Source of the DNA: Pedosphaera parvula Ellin514 | GTDB lineage: Bacteria; Verrucomicrobiota; Verrucomicrobiia; Limisphaerales; Pedosphaeraceae | Reading direction: 5' to 3' | NCBI RefSeq assembly: GCF_000172555.1 | Contig: NZ_ABOX02000045.1 | Coordinates: 1 to 60,607, forward strand | DNA: 60,607 bases | Shown: positions 35,486 to 44,287 of the stretch, one piece after another | How the letters are laid out: every line of letters starts with the position of its first letter | Numbering within the stretch: position 1 is the first letter of the stretch | Made by a program: the position numbers and the translations under genes | The notes under the pieces: model-generated | Told to the model about the DNA's origin: nothing | Databases searched by the model: none | The model's input: the letters and a program-made list of their open reading frames with translations, nothing else

Positions 35486-35574
35486 CTGGCTGATTTACCG
35501 AGTTGTACGACCGGAGTCGAGAGGAATGCAACGGGAAGTAGTCAAAACTTAACGATGTAACCAATTGTTAGTCG

Positions 35575-36147
35575 TCAGTGCAGCATCGGAATGGAATTGG
35601 GTTGCCGGATAAGTTTGGCATCCAGATCAAGATAAAAATCCAGTCGCCGGTCAGTTTCCTCTTCGTCTATGGCCTTCGCCATAAGCAAATAAGTTGCGTA
35701 ATGGTTGCCCTCGGACTCAACCAGGCCGCCATAAAAATCTGCCAGTTCCACGTCAATGGACCTCAATCCCTCAGCCAAAAACTGAAACTTCTCACAGCTT
35801 CGTCCTTCAATTAAAGCGAACGAAACCAGATGATCAATGGCCTGATAACGATTGCCGTTCCGCACGGCCCGCATCAAACCAGTGATCCAAGGACTGGGAT
35901 AAGGCTGGCTGAAAGGGATGCCCCGCTTTTTCAAGAGATTCAAAACGAGTTGGAAATGCTGCAATTCTTCAATCGCGATGGCGTTCAATTCGTCCACCCG
36001 GTCATACAGGTCACGATACTTTTCGAGGTTCAAGGCCGAGGTCGCCGCCTTGCGCTCCAAATGAGCGTGGTCGACCAGGATGGCGGGCAAATTAGCCTTC
36101 ACCATGGGCAACCAATCTGCCGAAACCTTTTCACGAAACAAAAGCAT
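35575..36147 (-). CDS. miaE: tRNA 2-methylthio-N6-isopentenyladenosine hydroxylase MiaE-like
   Basis: MiaE is a non-haem diiron monooxygenase that hydroxylates the isopentenyl group of ms2i6A37 in tRNA. Diiron ligands are visible in DHAHLERKAA, NAIAIEELQHFQLVL, LIEGRSCEKF and VESEGNHYATYL, in the ferritin-like four-helix arrangement. The product has 190 residues, the usual size. The substrate-making enzymes MiaA and MiaB are not encoded in this window. Other members of this ferritin-like group exist, so the assignment is by motif pattern. Confidence 0.85.
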   Translation of the reverse strand: MLLFREKVSADWLPMVKANLPAILVDHAHLERKAATSALNLEKYRDLYDRVDELNAIAIEELQHFQLVLNLLKKRGIPFSQPYPSPWITGLMRAVRNGNRYQAIDHLVSFALIEGRSCEKFQFLAEGLRSIDVELADFYGGLVESEGNHYATYLLMAKAIDEEETDRRLDFYLDLDAKLIRQPNSIPMLH

Positions 36148-36193
36148 GGGAAATGTTTAACTTCAGTCCCAGGACGTGCAAGGGCTAAAGTGA

Positions 36194-37678
36194 TTAATTA
36201 ACTTTCTGATGGGCGGCAAGCGCAGCATCGGCATCTTCATCCACCGCCGTTGGCCAAACGGCATCTTTTCCCAACCACAAATCCTTACCACCACCAACAC
36301 CACCATCATCTCTTCCATCCTCACCTACGGAATAAAGCACGCAGTGGCCATCGGGACTGAATCGATAACAAACTGGCTTGCCACTCATCGGATCAATGGG
36401 CACTTCGGAAAGGATTCCTGGAGTGAGTAACTTCAATTCATTTGGCCATGCACCATGGCCAAGTTGATAACGCTTGAGGGCAATGGCTGTGATCGTCAGA
36501 CGACGTAACGTTTCCGCGTGGACAACGAGCTCCATCGCCCGGGAATAGTTTGGGTTCGCCAATTCACTAAAGCGGTAGCGGTGAAATTTATCCCTGGCAA
36601 AAGTCTTGTCTGTTTCATGGACCTGATTGGTGACAATCACTTTTACTGTTGGCCAAGGAACGCTGGACTTCAACATTCTCGCGGAATCCAGGACGTTTTG
36701 CATGCTCTTCAGATAAAACAGACCATCGTCATCCGAACTGGTCATTTTATACAAAGGAAAGACTATGTGATCATCCCAAACCTCGCTCCAGTCGATTGGG
36801 GCAGGAGGAACATTGGAGCCCGCAACTGTCGAGAAGGCAAATAATCTCCTTACATTCGCGCCACTGTAGGTTTGCAGCATTGTCAGCATTTCATAACCGT
36901 AGGCTCGCTCTCCTAAAAAGCCCTTTTCCAGGGCGGCAAAGAGATCAATTTCCTGCCACTCCCGCTGCAAACGTGAAAGCATCTCCTCATTCAGATCAGG
37001 GGATTGCATAAGTTCCCAGGTCGCGAACAATCCTAAATTCGCGATGGCATTACGCATCATTTGAACTGGAAGTGTCGGTTCGTCTTTGTTGAGGCTTATA
37101 AGTGCAATAATTTCCTCAACGTCTTCCAGGGCTGCAGCCGGGTGTCCGTGATGAAGATTTTCCATCTCATCCGCCAGAAAACTCTGAGCAACATGACGTT
37201 CCAACGGAATATTGAGTTTGGGCGTATTAAGAAAATTGGTGTGGGGACCAAGGTCTGGCGAAGGATTTTTCAAAGCCCGCCTAAATAATTCCAGGTTCGT
37301 TGCCTGTTGCTTGTTCTGTTCTTCAAGTGCCTTCCATGTTGCGTCGCTCGAGTTTGCTTTATTGGTAGACATCCCTTCCCAATGCAAATCTCCCTTCCAG
37401 CCGATGCGGGCCTTCCCGTCATCGACAAACTTCATTACTTCAGGGACGATGAACGTACCTGCAGCTATATTCGTAGCGAAAAAATTCCTGGATACAATGT
37501 GTTCCGGATTGGTTGAGCAAACCGGGAACAGTTCCGACCCGGCAAGCTTTTCTCCTTTAATCCTTAGTTCGGCCAGGTATCGACGCAAGGTTGCTTTGGT
37601 ACTGGTGCGCTGAACGACGAACGCCAGGACGACAAGCATTACCAAAGCCAGCAGAACGTATCCGAATTGTTTTCTCAT
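36194..37678 (-). CDS. Membrane-anchored protein of unknown function
   Basis: A 494-residue protein with one N-terminal transmembrane segment (FGYVLLALVMLVVLAFVV) and a large outside domain. I recognise no family. The C-terminus carries AIALKRYQLGHGAWPNELKLL, then VPIDPMSGKPVCYRFSPDGHCVLYSVG; this pattern recurs in pseudopilin-like and membrane-anchored proteins of Verrucomicrobia and Planctomycetes. The middle is helical and contains several Trp residues. It is upstream of miaE by 46 bases and diverges from the cupin gene. Function cannot be assigned. Confidence 0.7.
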   Translation of the reverse strand: MRKQFGYVLLALVMLVVLAFVVQRTSTKATLRRYLAELRIKGEKLAGSELFPVCSTNPEHIVSRNFFATNIAAGTFIVPEVMKFVDDGKARIGWKGDLHWEGMSTNKANSSDATWKALEEQNKQQATNLELFRRALKNPSPDLGPHTNFLNTPKLNIPLERHVAQSFLADEMENLHHGHPAAALEDVEEIIALISLNKDEPTLPVQMMRNAIANLGLFATWELMQSPDLNEEMLSRLQREWQEIDLFAALEKGFLGERAYGYEMLTMLQTYSGANVRRLFAFSTVAGSNVPPAPIDWSEVWDDHIVFPLYKMTSSDDDGLFYLKSMQNVLDSARMLKSSVPWPTVKVIVTNQVHETDKTFARDKFHRYRFSELANPNYSRAMELVVHAETLRRLTITAIALKRYQLGHGAWPNELKLLTPGILSEVPIDPMSGKPVCYRFSPDGHCVLYSVGEDGRDDGGVGGGKDLWLGKDAVWPTAVDEDADAALAAHQKVN

Positions 37679-37783
37679 TCGTATTTTTGCCGTTATTGCA
37701 GCAAAAATGTCATAAAAACAAGAGGTGTGAAACCCAAAACCTATTAGTATTGCATTTTTCCGTCAAAAGGGTTGGATGACCCC

Positions 37784-38113
37784 ATGTTTCCATATGTCGC
37801 GTTAAGCAAAGATAAGAAGTGGATGCCTGGCCCATACTCCGGTGTCGAATTGATGGTGCTCCACAAGAACGAGCAAACCGGCGGTGTCACGGTACTCCGC
37901 AAGTTTGCCGCGGGAACAACGGTTCCCGCGCACGTTCATCCGCAGGCGAATGAAACCGCTTTTATTCTATCGGGTGAATGGGAGGAATCAGGAGTTGTTT
38001 ACAGTCAGGGGACCTGTTTTTTCGCGCCGAAGGGTGAACAACACGGGCCGCACATCGCCCTGACCGAAGTCATCAGCCTGACTGCCTTTGATGGTCCGTT
38101 GACGGTGGTTTAA
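37784..38113 (+). CDS. Cupin domain protein
   Basis: A 109-residue single-domain cupin. The metal-binding motifs are recognisable: VPAHVHPQANETAFILSGEW (motif 1) and FFAPKGEQHGPH (motif 2). Its closest look is to ChrR-type or quercetinase-like small cupins, whose roles range from sensing to dioxygenase activity. The ATG at 37784 is used, since an in-frame TTG at 37772 has no room for a ribosome-binding site. The gene is isolated: the 105 bases upstream separate it from a divergent gene, and it converges on pdxJ with 72 bases between. Confidence 0.8.
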   Translation: MFPYVALSKDKKWMPGPYSGVELMVLHKNEQTGGVTVLRKFAAGTTVPAHVHPQANETAFILSGEWEESGVVYSQGTCFFAPKGEQHGPHIALTEVISLTAFDGPLTVV

Positions 38114-38185
38114 AAATGAGCTCACGGCCGTAGGTAAATCGCCACCCGGGAAGTGGGGGTGCCAGCAAAGCCCTTTCAGCCTTAA

Positions 38186-38926
38186 TTAAGGTCGATAACC
38201 TTCCATCAACTTCAGCATTTGTTTGACGGCCGTCTCCAATCCCACAGTAATGGCGCGACTGATGACGCTGTGCCCAATGTTGAGTTCCACGAGATGCGGC
38301 ACGGTGTGGAGCAACGGCAGGTTCTCGTAATTCAAACCATGCCCGGCGTTGACTTGAATTCCCAGTGCGTGCGCCTGCTTTGCGGCGGTGATAAGGCGTG
38401 CAAGTTCCAGGTTTCGCTCGACCTTTTGATTAAAATGTTCCGCGAATGCGCCCGTGTGCAGTTCAATAAATTGAGCTCCAACCCTTGAGGCTGCCTGGAC
38501 CTGAGCCGGTTCGGCGGCAATAAACAGGCTTACCTCAATGCCGGCATCGGTCATTCGCTTGCGGGTTTCAGTGAGCGACTGCAGGTTTCCAACCACGTCC
38601 AACCCACCCTCAGTGGTTACCTCCTGACGCTTTTCGGGCACCAGACAAACAATTTCGGGTTTCAATTTAAGCGCGATCTCCACTATCTCTGGAGCATTCG
38701 CCATTTCCAGATTGAGCCGTGTCTTGATGGCCTTGCGAAGGTTCCAAACATCGCGATCCTGAATATGGCGGCGATCCTCGCGCAGATGGGCGGTAATTCC
38801 GTGAGCTCCTGCTGATTCAGAAATCAGCGCGGCCGAAATGGGATCCGGCTCACCTTGCCCCGTCCCCCGGTAGCGGGCTTCGCGCAACGTGGCCACATGA
38901 TCAATATTTACGCCCAGTTTAAGCAT
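38186..38926 (-). CDS. pdxJ: Pyridoxine 5'-phosphate synthase PdxJ
   Basis: PdxJ condenses 1-deoxyxylulose 5-phosphate with 3-amino-2-oxopropyl phosphate to form pyridoxine phosphate. The N-terminus LKLGVNIDHVATLREAR, the RRHIQDRDVWNLRK loop, VCLVPEKRQEVTTEGGLDV, FIELHTGAFAE and NAGHGLNYENL are all diagnostic. The product has 246 residues from the ATG at 38926. The longer open frame upstream belongs to another gene and is not used. The start codon lies one base after the stop of the upstream lipoprotein gene (TAA-A-ATG on the minus strand), a sign of coupled translation. The stop codon lies inside a 12-bp palindrome (CCTTAATTAAGG, 38180-38191). Confidence 0.95.
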   Translation of the reverse strand: MLKLGVNIDHVATLREARYRGTGQGEPDPISAALISESAGAHGITAHLREDRRHIQDRDVWNLRKAIKTRLNLEMANAPEIVEIALKLKPEIVCLVPEKRQEVTTEGGLDVVGNLQSLTETRKRMTDAGIEVSLFIAAEPAQVQAASRVGAQFIELHTGAFAEHFNQKVERNLELARLITAAKQAHALGIQVNAGHGLNYENLPLLHTVPHLVELNIGHSVISRAITVGLETAVKQMLKLMEGYRP

Positions 38927-38927
38927 T

Positions 38928-40619
38928 TTATTGTTTGGTGGCGGAATTCGTATCGGGAACTGGCATGAGTTGCGGAACGGCAACTGGTCCGTTGGTTGAC
39001 CTGTTCTTAAGATTTGGCCGAACTCGTTCGATTTGGGCGTTGATGGGAAAATTGGGGGATGCAACCCAACGTTTAAGAAGGGTCAACTCCAACGCCGATA
39101 ATCCGATGGACGCATTGCGTACAAAAGTCAACTCAGTGGGCGAGGTAACGGTGCCCACGGTCCCACAATTGCCCAGTTTCGGTGCCATGACATCGAGCCA
39201 TTTTTGCACCAGTGCATTGGGCCCAACGAACGCCTTGCCTGACAATATGCAGTAAAAATCACTCAATCCACGGAGCTGGGGCAAACGTTCACCAGTAACT
39301 TCCCAATCATAGTAAAACAGATTCGTCTTGCTCATAATTTGAGTCAGGATCTCGGTTGGCAGGGGATCTTTTACCGCTGGATTGGGAAAAACCTCAAGTC
39401 TGAGAAAGTCACCTGAAGGGGCGCTGTAAAGTTTCAAATTAGGCGAGAGCATCGGCAGACCAGCCCAAAGAATTTGGTTTTGATTTGTCTTCCATAATAG
39501 TTGTCCAATGTGCTTTTGCTCCAGGAATGGATTATACCTCGAAAGGAGAAGAGGCCCTAACTGTTGCATCAAGTTTGTGCCGTTCTGAACCGGTGCAATG
39601 ATGGAGGTTTCAAGCGGAACTTTATCCATTGCCCAGCCAAAGTATTGATTGGGTATTGTGTCCAGATTCAAAGCCTGTGTTTGCGGGAACTGCTTCAACC
39701 ATGGACCAATTCCACGGACCCCAAGGAAAAAGATCAATGGATCATGAATGAGGTTGGTAGGCACCTGCCACGGATCTAAAGTCATGTTTAAAGGTTCCGC
39801 AAAATCCATTTTCACACTGGTTCGGAAATAGTCCTTGTGGTTGGCGAGTGTAATATCAGTGATTGGAAATTTGACCGGCAGGTTCGTGGGCTGATAAACA
39901 TTCAAGGCTGGACCATTCACCCATGCGTGCAGCAAGGAATCCTTTTCGACATCCACCGGACGACCGTTGCTTTTAATCTTCTCCAGCATTCCAGGCAACA
40001 GCTGAATCTGGTCCTGTCCCCAGCCGAAAACTACCCAGTCGCCAGCCCGGATCAGGCGGATGACGTTGGGGTCCTTATGCTTCTTGAGCTCCCATCCCTT
40101 GTAACCATTCACTTCAATGTCGATTGTGGACAAGTGAGTCCAGCTTTTTAATACCGTGGCGATATTGGTGCGCCAAACTTCAGCGCGCGCATTGTCCAGC
40201 TGGACGGCGATCAGCATTTCCGGAATAACCTTGGTCATGGCGCGCATTTCGGTGTACGATTCAGCGCGGAGAACATCCTCCACCAAAGGTCGTATGAGTT
40301 CGGCTGAGGGCTTGGCGTTGTTATCGAATTTATCCTTAAAGAGACGGTACGGCGTGGTTGCAAGCTTTTGCAACATCTCCTCAAGCAGATCCTTGCTGGC
40401 AGGCAAGTCACCCATCTCCTTCAACCGGGCGGAATTGGTGTCCGCCATTGCTTGTGCCGTCCCAATGAAATGAAGGCGAACCTCAGCTTCCGGCTTATTC
40501 GTCACCGCCGCAGGCACAACCATGGCGATACCGGGCTTTTTTGACTCGGTTACGGCTTTATCGCAACCGGATGCCAACCCAACACCAACCAGTGCAAATA
40601 AAATCAAATACAGTCGCAT
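38928..40619 (-). CDS. Lipoprotein of unknown function upstream of pdxJ
   Basis: A 563-residue exported lipoprotein with a lipobox (LVGVGLASGC, Cys19). Much of the protein is a long mixed alpha/beta body without a recognisable domain; conserved-looking patches include DWVVFGWGQDQIQLLPGML and FGWAMDKVPLETSIIAPVQ. The C-terminus is proline/asparagine-rich (NGPVAVPQLMPVPDTNSATKQ). It is followed by pdxJ with a single intervening base, so its translation probably feeds pdxJ. It could be a solute-binding or assembly factor, but I cannot support either. Confidence 0.7.
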   Translation of the reverse strand: MRLYLILFALVGVGLASGCDKAVTESKKPGIAMVVPAAVTNKPEAEVRLHFIGTAQAMADTNSARLKEMGDLPASKDLLEEMLQKLATTPYRLFKDKFDNNAKPSAELIRPLVEDVLRAESYTEMRAMTKVIPEMLIAVQLDNARAEVWRTNIATVLKSWTHLSTIDIEVNGYKGWELKKHKDPNVIRLIRAGDWVVFGWGQDQIQLLPGMLEKIKSNGRPVDVEKDSLLHAWVNGPALNVYQPTNLPVKFPITDITLANHKDYFRTSVKMDFAEPLNMTLDPWQVPTNLIHDPLIFFLGVRGIGPWLKQFPQTQALNLDTIPNQYFGWAMDKVPLETSIIAPVQNGTNLMQQLGPLLLSRYNPFLEQKHIGQLLWKTNQNQILWAGLPMLSPNLKLYSAPSGDFLRLEVFPNPAVKDPLPTEILTQIMSKTNLFYYDWEVTGERLPQLRGLSDFYCILSGKAFVGPNALVQKWLDVMAPKLGNCGTVGTVTSPTELTFVRNASIGLSALELTLLKRWVASPNFPINAQIERVRPNLKNRSTNGPVAVPQLMPVPDTNSATKQ

Positions 40620-40652
40620 AGGAACGCATTTCTGTGCCAGAGAGCACCGGTT

Positions 40653-41171
40653 TTGGCAAACTCATTTAGAATTAAAGTTGCGTCAAACAGGATTTCCCTG
40701 TTTTTATGCGTCGTGCGCAAAGCATGGACATTCATATATTATTGGGCACCAGTCCTCATCTGGATGGTGACTATTTTCACTGCCTCGGGCGATAGGCAAT
40801 CCTTCCAGCATTCGTCCCGGATTATTGCCCCGCTGCTTCACTGGCTGCTGCCCCATCTCTCTGAACATACAGTCTACAACGTGGTCCTCGTGTTTCGCAA
40901 ATGCGCTCACCTTACCGAATATGCCATCCTCGCGTTCCTCGTCTGGCGCGCAACTAGAAAACTGGTTTGGCGTGACAAGCGTCCCTGGCAGTGGTCGGAG
41001 GCCGGCGTGGCCCTCTGGGTGGCTGCCCTTTATGCTTCCACGGATGAATTTCACCAGACTTTCGTTCCTTCACGTGAGGGTTGCCTGCGGGATGTGTTAA
41101 TCGATAGTTCCGGGGCACTGATCGGCTTGCTGGCACTCTACGCTCTCGGGCGCTGGCTTAAATTCTGGTGA
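40653..41171 (+). CDS. VanZ-like membrane protein
   Basis: A 172-residue VanZ family protein. Several transmembrane segments are visible (YYWAPVLIWMVTIFTASG; VYNVVLVFRKCAHLTEYAILAFLVW; GVALWVAALYASTDEFHQTFVPSREGCLRDVLIDSSGALIGLLALYAL). The motif TDEFHQ plus the downstream D are the conserved VanZ positions. The start is uncertain: the listed TTG (40653) is the longest option, and a GTG at 40713 would remove about 20 residues. VanZ proteins are of uncertain role; some confer resistance to teicoplanin-type antibiotics. It ends 1 base before comEC and may be translationally linked to it. Confidence 0.8.
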   Translation: MANSFRIKVASNRISLFLCVVRKAWTFIYYWAPVLIWMVTIFTASGDRQSFQHSSRIIAPLLHWLLPHLSEHTVYNVVLVFRKCAHLTEYAILAFLVWRATRKLVWRDKRPWQWSEAGVALWVAALYASTDEFHQTFVPSREGCLRDVLIDSSGALIGLLALYALGRWLKFW

Positions 41172-41172
41172 C

Positions 41173-43605
41173 ATGTTGAAACGACCACTAGTCCTGGTGG
41201 CGTTTTGGTACACGGCGGGAATTTTGCTGGCCCGCTGTTCCGCTCCCCTGCCCATTCTGTTCAGCCTGGCTTTTCTGCTGCTCATTCCGGCATTGACTTG
41301 CCCACGATGGCGATTAGTTTGCCTTTGCCCCGTGCTTCTGCTTGCCGGCTGGATAAATCTCGCTCAACGCGAGGCAGTACTTTCCCCACGTGACATTCGA
41401 AGACTGGCTGGTACTAACGAGGCGATTGTTACGATTCGTGGAAAGCTGCACGAAACCCCTCATCAGCGATTGCACAAGCAGAATGATATCGAGGTTTGGA
41501 CGTCGATGGCCCAAGTCGACCTCACAGAGCTGCGGCCCAATCGAAGTGACTGGCAACCAGCTTTCGGTTCCGTAATGGTCAGTGTCAAGGAGCTGCTTTC
41601 AGATAACTTTTTCCGCGGACAGATTGTCGAGATCACCGGCATACTGCGACCTGCCAAAGGACCCATTGCGGAGGGCCTGTTCGATTATCGACAATACCTT
41701 CAACAACAAGGAATTTATTACCAGTTACACACCGAGTCCTCTGGTGACTGGCAGATTTTGTCATCGCCCGGCTCTCGTCCGTTGGAAGATCGCTTTACGA
41801 CCTGGGCGAAAAAAGCTCTGGCGCTTGGACTGCCAGTTGCAGATCAAACGCTCCACTTGGAATGGGCGCTTACGTTGGGATGGAAAGCGGCATTGACGGA
41901 GGAGGTCTCTGAACCATTTATACGTGCTGCGACTTATCACATCTTTGCCGTAGACGGTTTACGAATCGCCATTGTATCCGGAATTTTCTTTGTGCTCCTG
42001 CGGGTCCTCAGGGTTCCCCGGGCCGCCTGCGGCATACTCGTCATTCCCGCTTTGATTTTTTATGCAGCCATGACCGGCTGGCCAGCATCTGCCATCAGAG
42101 CACTTGTGATGGTAGCGGTGATTTATGTTGGCTGGGCACTGAAACGCCCGAGTGACATGATCAACTCCCTCTTCGTCGCGGCCCTGATCATTTTGGTCTG
42201 GGAACCACGCCAGCTATTCCAAGCGGGCTTTCAACTCTCCTTCTTTGTCGTTCTTTGCATTATTTTGATCTGGCCAGTTTTTGACCAGCTGACCTTGCGA
42301 CTTTTGCGTCACGACCCATTGTTGCCGGAAGAACTGGTTCCAAAGTGGCAGCGCTGGTTAAAAATACCAGCCCGATACCTGCTGGATTTATTCTTCTCGT
42401 CCATCGCTGCCTGGCTCGGGTCCATTCCCCTGGCTGCTTATTACTTTCACATCATCACGCCGGCCAGCGGGCCAGCCAATGTGCCTGCCGTTTTTCTTTG
42501 CGGATTGGTACTGATCGCCAACCTGTGCAGCCTGCTACTGGCTGCCTGGTTTCCGTGGGCGGCAGAACTGTTTAACCACGCCGGTTGGTTCCTGATGCGA
42601 GGCATTGAAAACAGCAGTCAATGGTCGGCAAGCTGGCCGGCAGCATATTATTACGTTCCGAGTCCAAGTCTCTTCAGCATCATCGTCTACTATGTGTTGC
42701 TGCTGGCTATTTTCACGGGTTGGATCTTCCGGAAGGAACAACGGAATTGGCGCATCACTGGCGTCGCTTTCCTTGTGATCGTGTGGTGTTCGGTTTACGC
42801 CCTGCAGCATCCTTCGATCACCAGGGTGACAATTCTTCCAATGAATGGCGGTCACGCGGTGTTTGCGAAGAGTTCAACAGATGGAAAAACCTGGTTGATT
42901 GATACCGGCAACAAGACTTCTGTTGAAATGATGGTCAAACCGTTTTTGCAGGCGCAGGGGGTGAATCGACTCGATCACCTCCTTCTCAGCCACGGAGAAA
43001 TAAGCTACACGGGGGGATCACAACTGTTGTCGGAAATTGTTTCCCCTCGCCTCGTTTATACCAGCCCCATCCGATTCCGGTCTCCCGATTATGTCAATTT
43101 TCTGAAGGTTTTGGAATCGACTCGCACACGTCACGAGAATATCTCCTGCGGCGATCACATCGGAGGCTGGACCGTTCTGTATCCACCTGACACCACCACT
43201 TTCGCCCGGGCCAGTGACAACGCGATGGTGCTCAGAGGTGATTTTGCCTCAACCCGCCTCCTGCTCCTTTCAAATCTCGGCGGACTGGGACAGAATGCCC
43301 TGCTTGAAAGAACGAAGGATCTGCACGCGGACATCGTGGTAGCGGGCTTGCCAAATGAAGGAGAACCATTGAACGATCTGCTTCTTGATGCGATTCGCCC
43401 GAAAATCATCATCATCGCCGATGCCGATTTCCCCGCAAACAAACGCGCCGGAAGAAAACTGCAGCAACGACTCGCAGCAAAAGATATTCCTGTCATCTAC
43501 ACCCGGCACTCGGAAGCCGTCACCTTGTCAATCACTGCGAGAGCTTGGGAACTCAATGCGATGGATGGCACTCGTATTTCCAGTTCAGCTTTTATCAAAC
43601 CTTGA
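41173..43605 (+). CDS. comEC: ComEC/Rec2 family DNA uptake channel (degenerate MBL domain)
   Basis: ComEC carries single-stranded DNA across the inner membrane during natural transformation. This 810-residue protein has the family layout: N-terminal membrane segments and a soluble OB-like domain (AEGLFDYRQYLQQQGIYY), the ComEC membrane core (ATYHIFAVDGLRIAIVSGIFF and following helices to about 530), and a C-terminal metallo-beta-lactamase-like domain. In that last domain the LIDTG motif is kept, but the expected HxDxDH reads SHGEISYTGG, and the later metal-binding GD is replaced by SN (LLLLSNLGG). The nuclease function seen in other ComEC proteins may therefore be lost. It follows vanZ by 1 base. 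Confidence 0.88.
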   Translation: MLKRPLVLVAFWYTAGILLARCSAPLPILFSLAFLLLIPALTCPRWRLVCLCPVLLLAGWINLAQREAVLSPRDIRRLAGTNEAIVTIRGKLHETPHQRLHKQNDIEVWTSMAQVDLTELRPNRSDWQPAFGSVMVSVKELLSDNFFRGQIVEITGILRPAKGPIAEGLFDYRQYLQQQGIYYQLHTESSGDWQILSSPGSRPLEDRFTTWAKKALALGLPVADQTLHLEWALTLGWKAALTEEVSEPFIRAATYHIFAVDGLRIAIVSGIFFVLLRVLRVPRAACGILVIPALIFYAAMTGWPASAIRALVMVAVIYVGWALKRPSDMINSLFVAALIILVWEPRQLFQAGFQLSFFVVLCIILIWPVFDQLTLRLLRHDPLLPEELVPKWQRWLKIPARYLLDLFFSSIAAWLGSIPLAAYYFHIITPASGPANVPAVFLCGLVLIANLCSLLLAAWFPWAAELFNHAGWFLMRGIENSSQWSASWPAAYYYVPSPSLFSIIVYYVLLLAIFTGWIFRKEQRNWRITGVAFLVIVWCSVYALQHPSITRVTILPMNGGHAVFAKSSTDGKTWLIDTGNKTSVEMMVKPFLQAQGVNRLDHLLLSHGEISYTGGSQLLSEIVSPRLVYTSPIRFRSPDYVNFLKVLESTRTRHENISCGDHIGGWTVLYPPDTTTFARASDNAMVLRGDFASTRLLLLSNLGGLGQNALLERTKDLHADIVVAGLPNEGEPLNDLLLDAIRPKIIIIADADFPANKRAGRKLQQRLAAKDIPVIYTRHSEAVTLSITARAWELNAMDGTRISSSAFIKP

Positions 43606-43723
43606 TACTCAGGTTGTTCTGGGCGTTTTTCTATGCCAAAGGTAGGTAGGTTACCCGCTGGAAATGGGGCAGCTATGCCATAAGTTTTTTTGTGGAGAAC
43701 GCGGCCAAGCCGTCACCGATTTT

Positions 43724-44287
43724 ATGGAAACGAAAACCAAGAAGAAAGCCCCTCCCCCTGCCGTTCCTAGTGGCAAAGGGAAGAAAGTGGTGAAAGCCTG
43801 CACCATCAGGAAGAGCGCTCCCGAACTCTATGGCTATTGGCGCCAATTTGAGAATCTGCCAGGATTTACGAAACACCTGTTTGCGGTTACTCAAATTTCC
43901 AACGTGGAATCGCATTGGGTCGCCAAGTCCCCTACCGGCGACACCTTGGAATGGGATGCTGTCATCATCAACGAACATCCAAATGAAATGATTGCATGGG
44001 AAAGCGTGCCTGACTCCCAATTTCGCAATGCCGGCTCTGTCCGCTTCAAGCCAGCACCTGCTGGACAAGGAACCGAAGTCACTGTCTCGTTCGAATATGT
44101 GCCCCCAGGCGGGGCGTTGGGAGAGGCGGTTGCCAAGCTCTACGGCGAAGAACCGGACCTCATGGTGGAGGATGATCTTTGCGCTCTCAAGGCACTCATG
44201 GAAACCGGAGAGATTCCAACCACTGAAGGGCAACCGGCTGGAGGTCGGCAAAAAGCGAAGGAAGAAGAAAGAAGAGGTGTAGAATGA
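43724..44287 (+). CDS. SRPBCC family (cyclase/dehydrase-like) protein
   Basis: A 187-residue protein of the START/Bet v1 (SRPBCC) fold. Typical features are [21 protein letters not shown], the strand [23 protein letters not shown] and [19 protein letters not shown]. The N-terminus is Lys/Pro-rich ([18 protein letters not shown]) and the C-terminus is charged ([11 protein letters not shown]). An in-frame ATG at 43664 would extend it by 20 residues; 43724 is preferred because it begins closest to the domain. The stop codon overlaps the next gene (ATGA), so it is translationally coupled to a zinc alcohol dehydrogenase. I do not know a substrate. Confidence 0.78.
   Translation: METKTKKKAPPPAVPSGKGKKVVKACTIRKSAPELYGYWRQFENLPGFTKHLFAVTQISNVESHWVAKSPTGDTLEWDAVIINEHPNEMIAWESVPDSQFRNAGSVRFKPAPAGQGTEVTVSFEYVPPGGALGEAVAKLYGEEPDLMVEDDLCALKALMETGEIPTTEGQPAGGRQKAKEEERRGVE

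Noticed and set aside
38180-38191. 12-bp palindrome CCTTAATTAAGG at the end of pdxJ as a terminator
   Set aside because: It is A/T-rich with no loop and no T-tract, so it cannot act as a factor-independent terminator. It simply contains the pdxJ stop codon.
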